Positions 17,187-26,230 of a stretch of 64,000 nt of DNA are shown piece after piece. The notes under the pieces are model-generated. The model worked only from the letters and a program-made list of their open reading frames with translations, was not told where the DNA came from and did no database searches. The translations under genes were made by a program, and so were the position numbers. The stretch's first letter is position 1; each line of letters starts with the position of its first letter. Source of the stretch: Sphingobacterium pedocola (GTDB taxonomy: Bacteria; Bacteroidota; Bacteroidia; Sphingobacteriales; Sphingobacteriaceae); NCBI RefSeq assembly GCF_015209965.1, contig NZ_MU158689.1:2009667-2073666 (forward strand). The letters are read 5' to 3'.

Positions 17187-18026
17187 CTAAAGATCTTTAT
17201 CCATGTATTCTTCGAGGGAAATTTTGAGTTGGTCTAAAAATGCTGTCCGGGAACCTGCTCTTGTTTTCATACGGGGAAACGCATGATGAAGATCACCCAA
17301 CGAAACACTAAAAACTATCTGCGCTATCATGCTTAGTTTTCTTATCCCCACTTTTCCATGTGATACAGCTCCTGAAGCATACATCGCATATATGAGTTCG
17401 ACAAGGGCATTTTTACTACTCGTCCAAAAAATGTCTTTAGTGGCTTCTTCATCCTTAAAGTTACTGTCCTCGATCGAATCTAATTTAAGATGCAAATAAT
17501 TTTGGAGCAGATCGTTGGCTATGATGCGTGCAACTTTATAATCATAATAAGTGGAAAAGTGATGGTCGATTTCAAAAACAAAGCTGTTCAACCCATCATA
17601 GAAATTAATATTGCCCAATCTGAAAAAGGTCTGGTCTCGGTCATTTCTTCCCGACCGATAGTATCTGTAGAATTCTGAATTAAAAATATGCTCTTCAAAT
17701 TCCTGTTTGAGTTCTTTTATTTGGTTGGAAAAATAGTTCCTGTATATTTTTCCGCTACCGAGAGGACAGGCACATTCAATACGATAAACCTTGTTGTAAT
17801 AAATCAGTTTACCAAGAATACCAGGTTTGACGTTCCTGAAAAAATTGATTTCATCCCATTCACTCTCAAAACCTTCTTTCGTAACTGATGCTTTTAATGA
17901 GATAAGGACTTCTTGCAAATAGCTAATCATTTTGAGTGCCTCGTCCAAAGACCCAGATGCCTCATTCACAATTTTGCTTTCATATTGACTTACATCGTCA
18001 ATGATTTTATGTAAAGAGTATTTCAT
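17187..18026 (-). CDS. rteC: RteC-domain regulator, copy 2
   Basis: This 279-residue protein is a paralogue of the one at 13889. It shares KPGILGKLIYYNKVYRIE, an EFYRYYRSGRND stretch, FEIDHHFSTYYDYKVARIIANDLLQ and WTSSKNALVELIYAM. The two copies face each other around the helicase and HTH genes. The family activates excision of conjugative transposons. No damage is visible in this copy. Confidence 0.9.
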   Translation of the reverse strand: MKYSLHKIIDDVSQYESKIVNEASGSLDEALKMISYLQEVLISLKASVTKEGFESEWDEINFFRNVKPGILGKLIYYNKVYRIECACPLGSGKIYRNYFSNQIKELKQEFEEHIFNSEFYRYYRSGRNDRDQTFFRLGNINFYDGLNSFVFEIDHHFSTYYDYKVARIIANDLLQNYLHLKLDSIEDSNFKDEEATKDIFWTSSKNALVELIYAMYASGAVSHGKVGIRKLSMIAQIVFSVSLGDLHHAFPRMKTRAGSRTAFLDQLKISLEEYMDKDL

Positions 18027-18673
18027 GGCAATATAGTTTTTGTTAGAATACTAATTGCAATTGAAGAATTGCTCTTTACAAAGATTAGGATTATCAATCG
18101 CTCTTTTTCCCAAGTTACACCCAAGTTGGGTAAGATTTTTTTTCTTATTCAGGTTTACTTTTCTTTATATAATACTGAATGCGATTTGTTTTATATCAAA
18201 TTTAAAAAGCAAAAAAAACTGCTTAGCACAAAAGATCTTATTCATATTTTGTAAATTTGCACTGAGTTACAAGGAGAAAACCACTGAAAGTGAGTGCAGT
18301 TAGCACCATTACTTAATCGTTACCTATAAGAAACCTCCTTAACGTAATCTACTCTGTATTAACTCGCTTAGAGTTTTCTAATGTTTTTTTCAAAAAAAAG
18401 ATGTTTTTGTTTCTAACAGTACAACCATTCTAATCATCAAGGAGTTTTGAAGTGATGTACCCCTTTTTTGATGGCGATATACGTATCGGAAAGAAAATTC
18501 GCATCCAAAAAAATACGAGCGCAATCTTACAGGTAGGTATAAAACGAAAGATTAGCGTATCATGGCGCGATTTATTCGATAAAATACCTGAGATACAGTC
18601 TATTCCAACAATATGTGTGTACCTGTGTTATATTTCTAGAAACAGTATAGTATTACACAAAAAATTAAACAAA
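18027..18673. other. Spacer at the probable right edge of the element
   Basis: These 647 bases hold no convincing gene; short frames at 18055-18303 are low-complexity and T-rich. It holds the CCCAAGTT repeats at 18108-18131 and a TAAATTTG box at 18251-18258 that fits the -7 consensus. The element's right end may lie here, but I could not identify an attachment repeat because the left end is outside the window. Confidence 0.45.
18108..18131. repeat. Direct and inverted repeat of CCCAAGTT
   Basis: CCCAAGTT occurs at 18108-18115 and 18120-18127, and the second copy is part of a dyad ACCCAA-G-TTGGGT (18119-18131). It lies about 80 bases upstream of rteC copy 2. It may be an operator or a recombination arm site. 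Confidence 0.4.
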
Positions 18674-18910
18674 ATGGAAAATTTACAAAACCAGCACACG
18701 GAAGGGGAAATGACGAAAAAAATCGAGAATATTACAGCGAAGATTCCCTCAGATACGTACCTGTGCATATCCGTTGCAGCTATGGCAACGTCGGCTGTAC
18801 TTAAGTGTATGGGACACAAGCATACCGCACTATTTATCGGACAATGGGCCGCTCCATTTCTACTTTTCGGCATCTATAATAAAATAGTGAAAACCGAGGG
18901 GCATGATTGA
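18674..18910 (+). CDS. Small conserved membrane protein, 78 residues
   Basis: The product has a polar start (MENLQNQHTEGEMTKK) followed by two hydrophobic stretches, about residues 30-43 and 52-68, with KHTALFIGQWAAPFLLFG. I recall similar short proteins in Sphingobacteriaceae genomes, with unknown function. I chose ATG 18674 because the upstream in-frame extension from 18452 lacks the compositional quality of coding sequence. It is the first likely chromosomal gene after the element. Confidence 0.7.
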   Translation: MENLQNQHTEGEMTKKIENITAKIPSDTYLCISVAAMATSAVLKCMGHKHTALFIGQWAAPFLLFGIYNKIVKTEGHD

Positions 18911-19031
18911 CAGATCGATAAGTATATAGAATAGCGGTTTCCAATTTTTCCATGTTTTGGAGACTGCTATTCTTTTCAGGAAACAAGGAACATAATGAAT
19001 AATCACCGAGGAGGATATAAAACTATCAGCG

Positions 19032-19862
19032 ATGAAACAAAGCGACGATAACAAATTTATACCGATGACGTCCTTTCACAGCAATACAGGAAAGGAAGTT
19101 AGGGATGACCTTTACTACTATACGAATCAGATCGTAAATATCATTATGATCGGAGATCCGACTACAAGCAACTGGGTGCTGGTGGATACGGGCATGCCAA
19201 AATGCGGGGATGAGATTTTATCGCTAGCTTATGATCGTTTTGGAGTCGGTCACGAACCGTCTGCAATCATTCTTACGCATGGGCACTTTGATCATGTCGG
19301 TAATGTGGTGCATTTATTGGAACATTGGGATGTTCCGGTTTTTGCCCATACGCTGGAATTATCCTATTTGACGGGCAGCAAAGATTATCCCGAGCCGGAC
19401 AGTTCGGTTGAGGGCGGGCTTTTGGCCAAAATATCGTCCATGTATCCGCATGAATCAATAGATATAGGTGAGAAGTTACTTCCCTTACCCCCAGACGGTA
19501 CGATACCATTTCTCCACGAATGGAAATGGATACCCACCCCTGGCCATTCGCCAGGTCAGATCGCACTATTTAGGGAAAGAGACAGGTCGTTGATCTCCGG
19601 TGATGCTTTCATTACGGTTAGACAGGATTCATTTTATAAAGTGCTAATTCAGGAAACCGAAGTTAATGGTCCGCCTAGATACCTTACAACGGACTGGAAG
19701 CGGGCATACGATTCCATCGTACGGCTTCGCGAGCTCGATCCGCAATTAGTAATTCCCGGACACGGACAAATGCTCGAGGGAATTAAGCTGACCACTGGAC
19801 TGGACAATTTAATTAACAATTTCGATGAGCTGGCAAAGCCGGACCACGGTCGGTTTATTTGA
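19032..19862 (+). CDS. Metallo-beta-lactamase-fold hydrolase
   Basis: This 276-residue protein has the metal motif THGHFDHVG (HxHxDH) near residue 82, the next histidine in PTPGHSPGQIALF, and a further aspartate in LISGDAF. The terminal histidine is in VIPGHGQ. It lacks a signal peptide, so it probably acts in the cytoplasm on a thioester, lactone or similar substrate. The gene ends two bases from the convergent SDR gene with no visible terminator between. Confidence 0.9.
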   Translation: MKQSDDNKFIPMTSFHSNTGKEVRDDLYYYTNQIVNIIMIGDPTTSNWVLVDTGMPKCGDEILSLAYDRFGVGHEPSAIILTHGHFDHVGNVVHLLEHWDVPVFAHTLELSYLTGSKDYPEPDSSVEGGLLAKISSMYPHESIDIGEKLLPLPPDGTIPFLHEWKWIPTPGHSPGQIALFRERDRSLISGDAFITVRQDSFYKVLIQETEVNGPPRYLTTDWKRAYDSIVRLRELDPQLVIPGHGQMLEGIKLTTGLDNLINNFDELAKPDHGRFI

Positions 19863-19864
19863 CC

Positions 19865-20623
19865 TTAGATGAATTGCAAGTGAGGCCTGATCTGTAAACC
19901 AACGATATCGCAACGTTCGTGTTGCGCAAGACAAAATCCGACCGCCATAGCGATGTCCTCTGCAGGCAGCATCTCAAGATTATCTACTTTTTCTTCTTTT
20001 TCTGACGTGCTTCCTGCCTGCATATCGGTATCTACAGCACCTGGCTCAATTAACGTTACTTTGATTTTTTTGGGATTGAGCTCTTTTCTCAGGGCTTCCG
20101 AAAACCCCTGTATGCCAGTTTTCGTAGCGACATACACTGAACTGCCCGCTTCCCGGACGTCCGCGCTCATGGATCCAATGTTGACGATGTGGCCTTTTCC
20201 CTCGGCTGCCATCCGTTTTGCGGCATAATGGCTACAGGCAAGATATGCTGTTAAGTTGGCGCGGACAAGATAGTCCCAGTCTTCATAATCTCCTTCGGAC
20301 ACGCTGCCATAGCCTAAGGCAGCGTTGTTGATCAGTATATCCACTCCCCCTAGGCGTTGGTCTGCCGTTTCAAACAAGCGATCTATGTCTTCCCGCTTGG
20401 CGATATCAGCGACAGTTCCATCGCAGGACCCAGTTGTGGCTACTTCCTTGCTAGCGGCTATTGTTTCATCAATCTGTTCTTGATGACGGCCGCATATCAG
20501 ACAGCGTGCCCCTAAGGACGTAAGTAATAAGGCAATTTCTCGGCCGATCCCCGTGCTTCCTCCGGTGATCACAACTCTTTTTTCGGATAGACTTTCTTTC
20601 CAATAGGCATTTAAATCTTTCAT
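19865..20623 (-). CDS. Short-chain dehydrogenase/reductase
   Basis: This 252-residue classical SDR has the cofactor loop ITGGSTGIGREIALLL (residues 19-34), the NNAALGYG motif, the catalytic serine in VNIGSMSAD, and YVATKTG with the YxxxK pair. DGTVADIAKREDI supports NAD(P) use. The substrate is unknown. The GC-rich codons resemble those of its neighbours up to 24.4 kb. Confidence 0.92.
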   Translation of the reverse strand: MKDLNAYWKESLSEKRVVITGGSTGIGREIALLLTSLGARCLICGRHQEQIDETIAASKEVATTGSCDGTVADIAKREDIDRLFETADQRLGGVDILINNAALGYGSVSEGDYEDWDYLVRANLTAYLACSHYAAKRMAAEGKGHIVNIGSMSADVREAGSSVYVATKTGIQGFSEALRKELNPKKIKVTLIEPGAVDTDMQAGSTSEKEEKVDNLEMLPAEDIAMAVGFCLAQHERCDIVGLQIRPHLQFI

Positions 20624-20708
20624 ATCGCTTTCGTTTAATGATTTTAAAAATTTGTTATATACATCTATTTCCTTTGCTTTTTTTACTTCTTTTTCTTTTG
20701 CTCCATAC

Positions 20709-22925
20709 CTACCCCCAATGTATAGTAACGCGGTCGCCCCCTTTTAAAAGGATTGACTTACCCCTGATGATTACCTCTTTTTGCGGTTCTCCCCCATGGA
20801 CTTCCAGCCGGTATTCCTTTTCTGAAGGACTTGTTATCCAGACACGGCAACTGTAAGCTGGTATACCCGTAAGCCGGAACGAAAGGGAATTTTTCAGGCG
20901 TTTCATGTCAACTGCTGGATATTCCAAAAATAGTCGAGTGCCCTCCTTATCCAAATCGAAAAAGTGCCGGTTTACCAAGTTAAACAGTGCTCCTGCACCG
21001 TATACTTCTTGACCTACCTGGCCTACCGGTTCCCAGCCGTCGCCGAGATCCTCTACGGGCATCCAAAGGTCCTTGTCTAAATAACCGGATTTGACTTCTG
21101 GAGCCAGAATATCTGCGGGCAATAAGGGAGGGAAGTAATGGGGTATGCGTTGACAGGCGTATTTGACATATTCTGGCAAGAGTGCCCGAATACCTTCCGG
21201 CAAGGGAGCACGATAAGCATAAGCCATCTGCAGATAACGGTGCGCGGAAGCAAGGCATTCATGCTCCTCAAACACCGCCGAGTACGGCGCGTCCTTGAGT
21301 GGAAAAAGGGCAAAGAAGCTTGGGTATTCTTTACTGTTTCCATATTGGCGGTCCCACAAGGATGTGTTGCGCAGAATGTTGGACATAAACAAGACGCTAA
21401 GATCAAGATAGCGGTCTTGCTTAGTAATAGCCCATAGTTCTAGCAACGCTTCTGCTGCAAAACTGCTATTATTTGCTTGATATAAAATATCGTGTTCATA
21501 CGATCGCAGTCTCGTTACGGCTCTAACGGCTTCATCGATATATTTTTTTTTCTTTGAAAGTTCGTACGCCCGCAACATGAGCTGGGCATACATGCCTGCT
21601 ACATCTTTTTCGCCCCCTTCGCCGGGTCCTGCCTCCTTCTTTACAACTTCCAATGTGTCCATATCGTAAAAAATGGGCCACTTGTATTTAAAATTCCTGG
21701 CCACACGGACGCTGTAATCCACAGACTGAAAAAACATGTCTTTTATTTTTTCGTCTACGTGCCCATCCCGAACGAGATGTGATATAGCAAGCAACGGATG
21801 GTGCAGATACCATGAATCCATAATCCGCGGTTCTTTCTGCTCTTCTGAACCATCTAAACGGTTCTCCTCTTTAGGTAGCCACCGTATAAATGTCTTTATC
21901 TTCGAATCGAAAAAATGTGGAATCGTTTTAATAAGGGTGTCCGCAATATAATCCAGCTTGGCTGATTCTGCCTTTTTACAGATGGGTAAAAGTGGAATAA
22001 GTACCGCGAGCTGAACCATGATTTCTACCGGGTTCTCATAATCGCTTACATAAGCGTTGAGGTAAGCCTGCGCTTCCACCTGCTCCCAGCACCCCTTATA
22101 CGTATATAGGTCAGAAATGCAGTTTGCCAAATACTGCTCGTAGTCCTGCACCTTCGTTGTCGGGCGATCTATTTTGCGGTACACGATTTCCTGCATACGC
22201 AGATAGCTTGATGCTACATCAAATTTATCCTTTGGTTTATTCGAGTGGTATAATACAAAGGTGTCCTTCAGGATATACTTCTTTCCTTTTCGCAGGGAAC
22301 GTGTAGATGATACGGGGATCGTATAACCTAGCTCCGGCCATTTAATTTTTACCGTATCGGCCAATGAAACCTGAACGTCTTCTGCATAATCATTAAGTGC
22401 ACCTAAATTCTGGAAATAAAAAAGGCAACCCGGTGTTGACTTTCCGAAATCCACAAAAGCAATCCCTGACCGGATTTGCATCTGCTCCGCGTACGCCTCC
22501 CCTTCGGGGGCGGGCGAAAATGAACTTCTTTTCAGTATTAATAGGTCGGCAGGCATGTCATCGATGAGTACATCCTCTTTGGGCGTGAAGCGTACCGCAT
22601 AATGAAGATTGAGGCCGGCCTCCTGCCCCGTTTCTATGTCGACCTCAAAAGTTCCGTTGGACGTCTCCATACGGACTCGCAGCTTATTCTTTCCTTTTGT
22701 AGCCTGGATTGCATTCGGGGCTATATCCCGGCCATCGACAATGCGGCAAAAGACCACCCTTCCATTCGGTAGGTTTACACAAAGCGTCAATATACCCATT
22801 ATGCTAAGCAACCTTATGCCGTCCTTTGTTCCGGTTTCATTATAGATGACCTGGTAGGTGCGGTATTTAAAAGCTTGGATATACGCTTGCGTGGTATCCT
22901 GCAACGGCAAATGGTCTTTATACAT
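20709..22925 (-). CDS. 738-residue helical-toroid (six-hairpin glycosidase-like) protein
   Basis: The N-terminal 240 residues are beta-rich. The central part (about 270-620) is helical with repeating hairpin pairs such as WYLHHPLLAISHLV, AGMYAQLMLRAYEL and EALLELWAIT, which suggests an alpha/alpha toroid as in six-hairpin glycosidases and glucuronyl epimerases. The C-terminal 110 residues return to beta structure. There is no signal peptide, so it is probably cytoplasmic. No catalytic pair can be named. It may act on a carbohydrate, but this is inference from fold-like patterns. Confidence 0.6.
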   Translation of the reverse strand: MYKDHLPLQDTTQAYIQAFKYRTYQVIYNETGTKDGIRLLSIMGILTLCVNLPNGRVVFCRIVDGRDIAPNAIQATKGKNKLRVRMETSNGTFEVDIETGQEAGLNLHYAVRFTPKEDVLIDDMPADLLILKRSSFSPAPEGEAYAEQMQIRSGIAFVDFGKSTPGCLFYFQNLGALNDYAEDVQVSLADTVKIKWPELGYTIPVSSTRSLRKGKKYILKDTFVLYHSNKPKDKFDVASSYLRMQEIVYRKIDRPTTKVQDYEQYLANCISDLYTYKGCWEQVEAQAYLNAYVSDYENPVEIMVQLAVLIPLLPICKKAESAKLDYIADTLIKTIPHFFDSKIKTFIRWLPKEENRLDGSEEQKEPRIMDSWYLHHPLLAISHLVRDGHVDEKIKDMFFQSVDYSVRVARNFKYKWPIFYDMDTLEVVKKEAGPGEGGEKDVAGMYAQLMLRAYELSKKKKYIDEAVRAVTRLRSYEHDILYQANNSSFAAEALLELWAITKQDRYLDLSVLFMSNILRNTSLWDRQYGNSKEYPSFFALFPLKDAPYSAVFEEHECLASAHRYLQMAYAYRAPLPEGIRALLPEYVKYACQRIPHYFPPLLPADILAPEVKSGYLDKDLWMPVEDLGDGWEPVGQVGQEVYGAGALFNLVNRHFFDLDKEGTRLFLEYPAVDMKRLKNSLSFRLTGIPAYSCRVWITSPSEKEYRLEVHGGEPQKEVIIRGKSILLKGGDRVTIHWG

Positions 22926-23096
22926 AGCAAAGATTCTTTAATTCATCGGATTAAGAGTGCGCTATCCGAACCGTACTGCATTACATTTATGTCGATACTT
23001 AACATACTTTTTTTATTGGTTTATAACCATTGGAAACCCGCCGTGGCTAACCGTGTTGCTACAGCGGGCAACTGTACGACTTCTCTGGCCGGTACA

Positions 23097-23429
23097 CTAT
23101 ATTGTCGTCTCGTCGTCGATTTCTGAGTCTTCACCCATGAGATCTTCAGCGTCATCAAGGTTGCTACCCTCGGCGTCTTCATCCTCCGAATCGTAAGGCG
23201 TACCCAACTCTTCGTCCTCTTCATCCGGGACTGGCTGCACATGCCCCCGTACTGCTCGATCGATATCGCTCTGCTGCGGCTCTTTTTCGACGCCTTCCAC
23301 GTCATGCAGATCGTTTGCGGCATTTTCGGGATGATCAGAATGCCGATCTTCGCCTTCCGGAATCCGGATAATCATTGCTATTACGAAACCTGGTCTCTTC
23401 TCTAGCTGCGCTTGTTCATATATTTTCAT
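23097..23429 (-). CDS. Acidic 110-residue protein beside manganese catalase
   Basis: After a short hydrophobic start (MKIYEQAQLEKRPGFVIAM) the protein is dominated by aspartate and glutamate, with runs such as DEEDEELG and DDAEDLMGED. It is probably disordered. The gene starts 10 bases after the catalase stop and is likely co-expressed. No family was recognised. A role in binding metal, as an accessory to the manganese enzyme, is only a guess. The longer upstream frame overlaps the catalase and was not used. Confidence 0.65.
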   Translation of the reverse strand: MKIYEQAQLEKRPGFVIAMIIRIPEGEDRHSDHPENAANDLHDVEGVEKEPQQSDIDRAVRGHVQPVPDEEDEELGTPYDSEDEDAEGSNLDDAEDLMGEDSEIDDETTI

Positions 23430-23439
23430 AGTCGTGTAT

Positions 23440-24399
23440 TTATTTCTTTTTTGTTCGGGGATTTGGTCCCGCCTTCTTCTCCATATTCTTAACGGTCTTT
23501 TCCTTAAACTCGGTAAATGCATCTACAAGCTGTTGCATCTCGGGATCCAGGCCCGGTGCAAACTCTTCCGGCCGCTCCGGCGCGATAGGATTTGGATAGG
23601 ATTCCCTAGGTTCTTTTAGTGTTACCAATTCGGTTCCGTCGTTAGATGGCGCACTACCTTGGAAAATCTTTTCCATCTGTGAGCCGTCGAGTCTAAAGGT
23701 ATACTGTTCACGATGGATGCCCGCGTCCATCAATTTCTTTACCTCAGGATACTGCGCGGCATCAAATTTCGGAATCGGTAATGCTTTCGCCCAGTCGACC
23801 CCCAGCGTTTCCAGCGCTTTAGCAAATGCCATCTGATGGGCTTCATCGCGTGCAATGAGAAAAGCGACAGTTGCTCTAAGCGTTTTGTTCGATGACATCT
23901 GATAAATTCTGCATTTTTGGAGTCTACCTGTAGATTCCAGTACCAAGTTGTCCATCAGATCCAATATGAGGTTACCGTGATTGTGCACATATGAACCGCT
24001 CCACGGATTGCCGGCTGCATCTACAGGCAACGCTCCTTGGGCACCAACGATAAAATGATGCGGGTTTTGCTGTTCTTTAGCCATATCCATCGTCGGAACA
24101 CCCCCTTTACCGGGGACGTCGAACTTACCACCATGGTACTCCGGCGCACCGTCAAGCAAACGTGAAATCGTTTTGGTGATCAGTTCCACATGGCTGATTT
24201 CTTCGATACCGACTCCCTGGATGAGGTCAAGATAAGGAATGCCATCGCCCCTAAAATTGAAACTCTGAAACAGGTACTGCATCATCGTGCGCATTTCGCC
24301 GAACTGTCCGCCAAGCCCCTCCTGTAGCGCATTGGCTGCCGATGGATCTGGCTGATCGTCGACAATGGGATTAATTAAACTTTGAACGTGGTAAAACAT
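23440..24399 (-). CDS. Manganese catalase
   Basis: This 319-residue protein breaks down hydrogen peroxide at a dinuclear manganese centre. The ligands are visible: E in GGQFGEMRTMMQYL, E and H in GIEEISHVELI, E in LVLESTGRL and E/H in ARDEAHQMAF. The C-terminal tail of about 40 residues is basic and ends NPRTKKK. The start MFYHVQSL is the usual one. It probably acts in the cytoplasm and forms an operon with the acidic gene. Confidence 0.95.
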   Translation of the reverse strand: MFYHVQSLINPIVDDQPDPSAANALQEGLGGQFGEMRTMMQYLFQSFNFRGDGIPYLDLIQGVGIEEISHVELITKTISRLLDGAPEYHGGKFDVPGKGGVPTMDMAKEQQNPHHFIVGAQGALPVDAAGNPWSGSYVHNHGNLILDLMDNLVLESTGRLQKCRIYQMSSNKTLRATVAFLIARDEAHQMAFAKALETLGVDWAKALPIPKFDAAQYPEVKKLMDAGIHREQYTFRLDGSQMEKIFQGSAPSNDGTELVTLKEPRESYPNPIAPERPEEFAPGLDPEMQQLVDAFTEFKEKTVKNMEKKAGPNPRTKKK

Positions 24400-24912
24400 A
24401 ATATATTTATTTAAGAGTTATAAATAGCGGCTATTTTACTAACCTGAAGTAGCGATTGATATACATTTCGCACCGGAATGGATATCTCCTACTTTCTGCT
24501 GTGCTTAACCACATGCAGCACAGAAAAGTTTCTGACAATACATCCAAGGAGTATTAAAGTGTAAAATAACGTATTTTACGTAGGTGAGAGACATCATTAT
24601 ACGGTACGAATGAGGTGTGTAAACGAGTTACCCTTGGCGATAAATGTTAAGCAATTTTTACGTTATCAATAAATCTCAGTGTCGAGAAATGACGACAGAA
24701 AATATCTGTGGCTTGTCTGGAAAGTGGTATGAGTAGAATGTTGAAAAGGTAGTAATCCGCTCGTACTTCCTGTCGTAAACTGACGATTTCCTTCCTTGTT
24801 GCTCATCGATAGACATACACAAGGCGATATGACTTTGCACATCTTTATCTAAAAAAAGGAGTAGATATTCATGAAACTATTTTGCAAATAAATAGTTAAT
24901 AGAGGTAAAAAG
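24400..24912. other. Divergent intergenic region, catalase/PfpI
   Basis: This 513-base spacer should hold promoters for the catalase operon (leftward) and the PfpI gene (rightward). A dyad GTAAAAT-AACGT-ATTTTAC lies at 24561-24579 and may be an operator. No gene or RNA could be recognised. Confidence 0.5.
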
Positions 24913-25473
24913 ATGCTTATGTTTCATTTAGCTATTTTGGTATCTGACGGGTTTGATGAGCAGGCGGTAAAAGCTTCCCAGTCCTATTTTAAAAAACAAG
25001 GGTACAGCTATGAATTGGTTTCTCCTAAAAAAAGTGAATTCGCTCGTTCGTGGAGCTATAAGGACTGGGGGGCCTCCTATGCTATTGACCGACATATCCA
25101 TGAAGCTGATCCAACAGCGTACGATGCGTTAATTATGCCCGGGGGGGCATTAAGCATTGATAATCTCCGTACTGACAGCGACGTGCAGACATTTGTACAA
25201 TCTTTCGTATGCAACAATAAGTTAATAGGAACATTATGTCACGGTGTGTGGCCTTTGTTGGATATCGGTTACATAAGGGGCAAGCATATAACAAGTGTGC
25301 GAACTATTAAAGTTGACATTGAAAACGCCGGTGGCATTTGGGAAGACGAGCCCGTCGTTGTGTACGGCAACTTAATCTCCAGCCGTACCAGTGACGATAT
25401 GCCCGATTTCCACCGTATATTACACGAAATTTTGCAAAGCAGATTACAGGTATTGCGTCCGAATAGCTCATAG
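24913..25473 (+). CDS. DJ-1/PfpI-family protein
   Basis: This 186-residue protein has the family's nucleophile elbow, GTLCHGVWPLLD, with the reactive cysteine near residue 99, and an earlier DALIMPGGALSIDNL loop. Relatives act as glyoxalases, deglycases or chaperones in stress. The ATG at 24913 gives MLMFHLAIL; a start two codons later is possible. It is likely in the same stress context as the catalase. Confidence 0.88.
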   Translation: MLMFHLAILVSDGFDEQAVKASQSYFKKQGYSYELVSPKKSEFARSWSYKDWGASYAIDRHIHEADPTAYDALIMPGGALSIDNLRTDSDVQTFVQSFVCNNKLIGTLCHGVWPLLDIGYIRGKHITSVRTIKVDIENAGGIWEDEPVVVYGNLISSRTSDDMPDFHRILHEILQSRLQVLRPNSS

Positions 25474-25786
25474 TATGATAGATGTATATAGAAACTCTTC
25501 TGCCGGTAAACGGTTACAATACAGAACATAAAATTATAAACAACGAAGCGATTCGAGCAAAGAAGTTTTGTCATCTATACCGCGTTCAATTCACAGTCGG
25601 CTCTGCATTCTCAATCATCGTCGATCACTCCTCGAATTCATGGATCATTACCGAAGTACTTTGAGCCGTTTTATTATCAAATTGTTCATGTAAAAATCGT
25701 AGCGCTTGGTCTTCTGTATAAACCGAACATATGGCTTAAATAGTATTTAAAATATAATCATTATATTTGTTGTACAAATAGTTGTT
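25474..25786. other. Intergenic region before the MarR gene
   Basis: The 313 bases hold the MarR promoter-operator (25762-25779) at the right end. A 60-codon frame at 25482-25664 has no coding character. Nothing else was recognised. Confidence 0.5.
25762..25779 (+). promoter_or_regulatory. -7 box overlapped by a MarR-type operator
   Basis: TATATTTG (25762-25769) matches TAnnTTTG. ATTTGT-TGT-ACAAAT (25765-25779) is a perfect dyad overlapping it and contains TTG-N5-CAA, which is common in MarR sites. The marR start is eight bases downstream, so binding would block the gene's own promoter. Confidence 0.6.
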
Positions 25787-26230
25787 ATGCTAACGGAAAA
25801 ATACAATCAATATTCGTTTATTTTAGATCGTACGGCCAGACGGGTAAAGCAATTTGCACAAACCGCGTTCGCACAAAATAACTTCGACTTAACTGTTGAT
25901 CAGTGGACAGTCATGCGCACCCTCCATGAAACTGCGGCTATGACCAATAGAGAGCTAGCGGAAATGTGTGGCAAAGATCAACCCACATTGACACGGATAA
26001 TTGATCTACTGATAAAAAAAGGATTAGTCGAACGCGCTAGCCACCCATCTGACCGAAGGTGTCTCACCTTACAGCTAACGGAAAGTGGCACGACGAAGAT
26101 CAATCAAATTGCACCGAAGGTGGCGGCGTTTCGCATGCAGGCCTGGGAAAATCTTTCTGACGAAGATTTTACGCACTTCGTGCGAATTTTAGACACAATT
26201 TATACGAATTTAACAAACAAAGATGAATAA
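25787..26230 (+). CDS. MarR-family transcriptional regulator
   Basis: The 147-residue protein has a winged helix-turn-helix at about residues 50-105, with MTNRELAEMCGKDQPTLTRIIDLLIKKGLVE and the wing SHPSDRRCLTLQLTE. It overlaps the ferredoxin reductase gene by eight bases, so translation is coupled. A cysteine at about residue 64 lies in the DNA-binding domain; redox sensing is possible but not shown. It probably represses its own operon through the dyad at 25765. Confidence 0.92.
   Translation: MLTEKYNQYSFILDRTARRVKQFAQTAFAQNNFDLTVDQWTVMRTLHETAAMTNRELAEMCGKDQPTLTRIIDLLIKKGLVERASHPSDRRCLTLQLTESGTTKINQIAPKVAAFRMQAWENLSDEDFTHFVRILDTIYTNLTNKDE

Noticed and set aside
18055..18303. Short plus-strand frames in the spacer at the element's edge
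   Set aside because: They are low-complexity and two frames overlap, with no clear start signal.
23097..23522. Longer version of the acidic gene starting inside the catalase gene
   Set aside because: The extra arginine-rich stretch is read from the catalase gene in another frame; ATG 23429 fits the spacing.
25482..25664. 60-codon frame before marR
   Set aside because: No conserved motif or ribosome signal; its composition looks non-coding.
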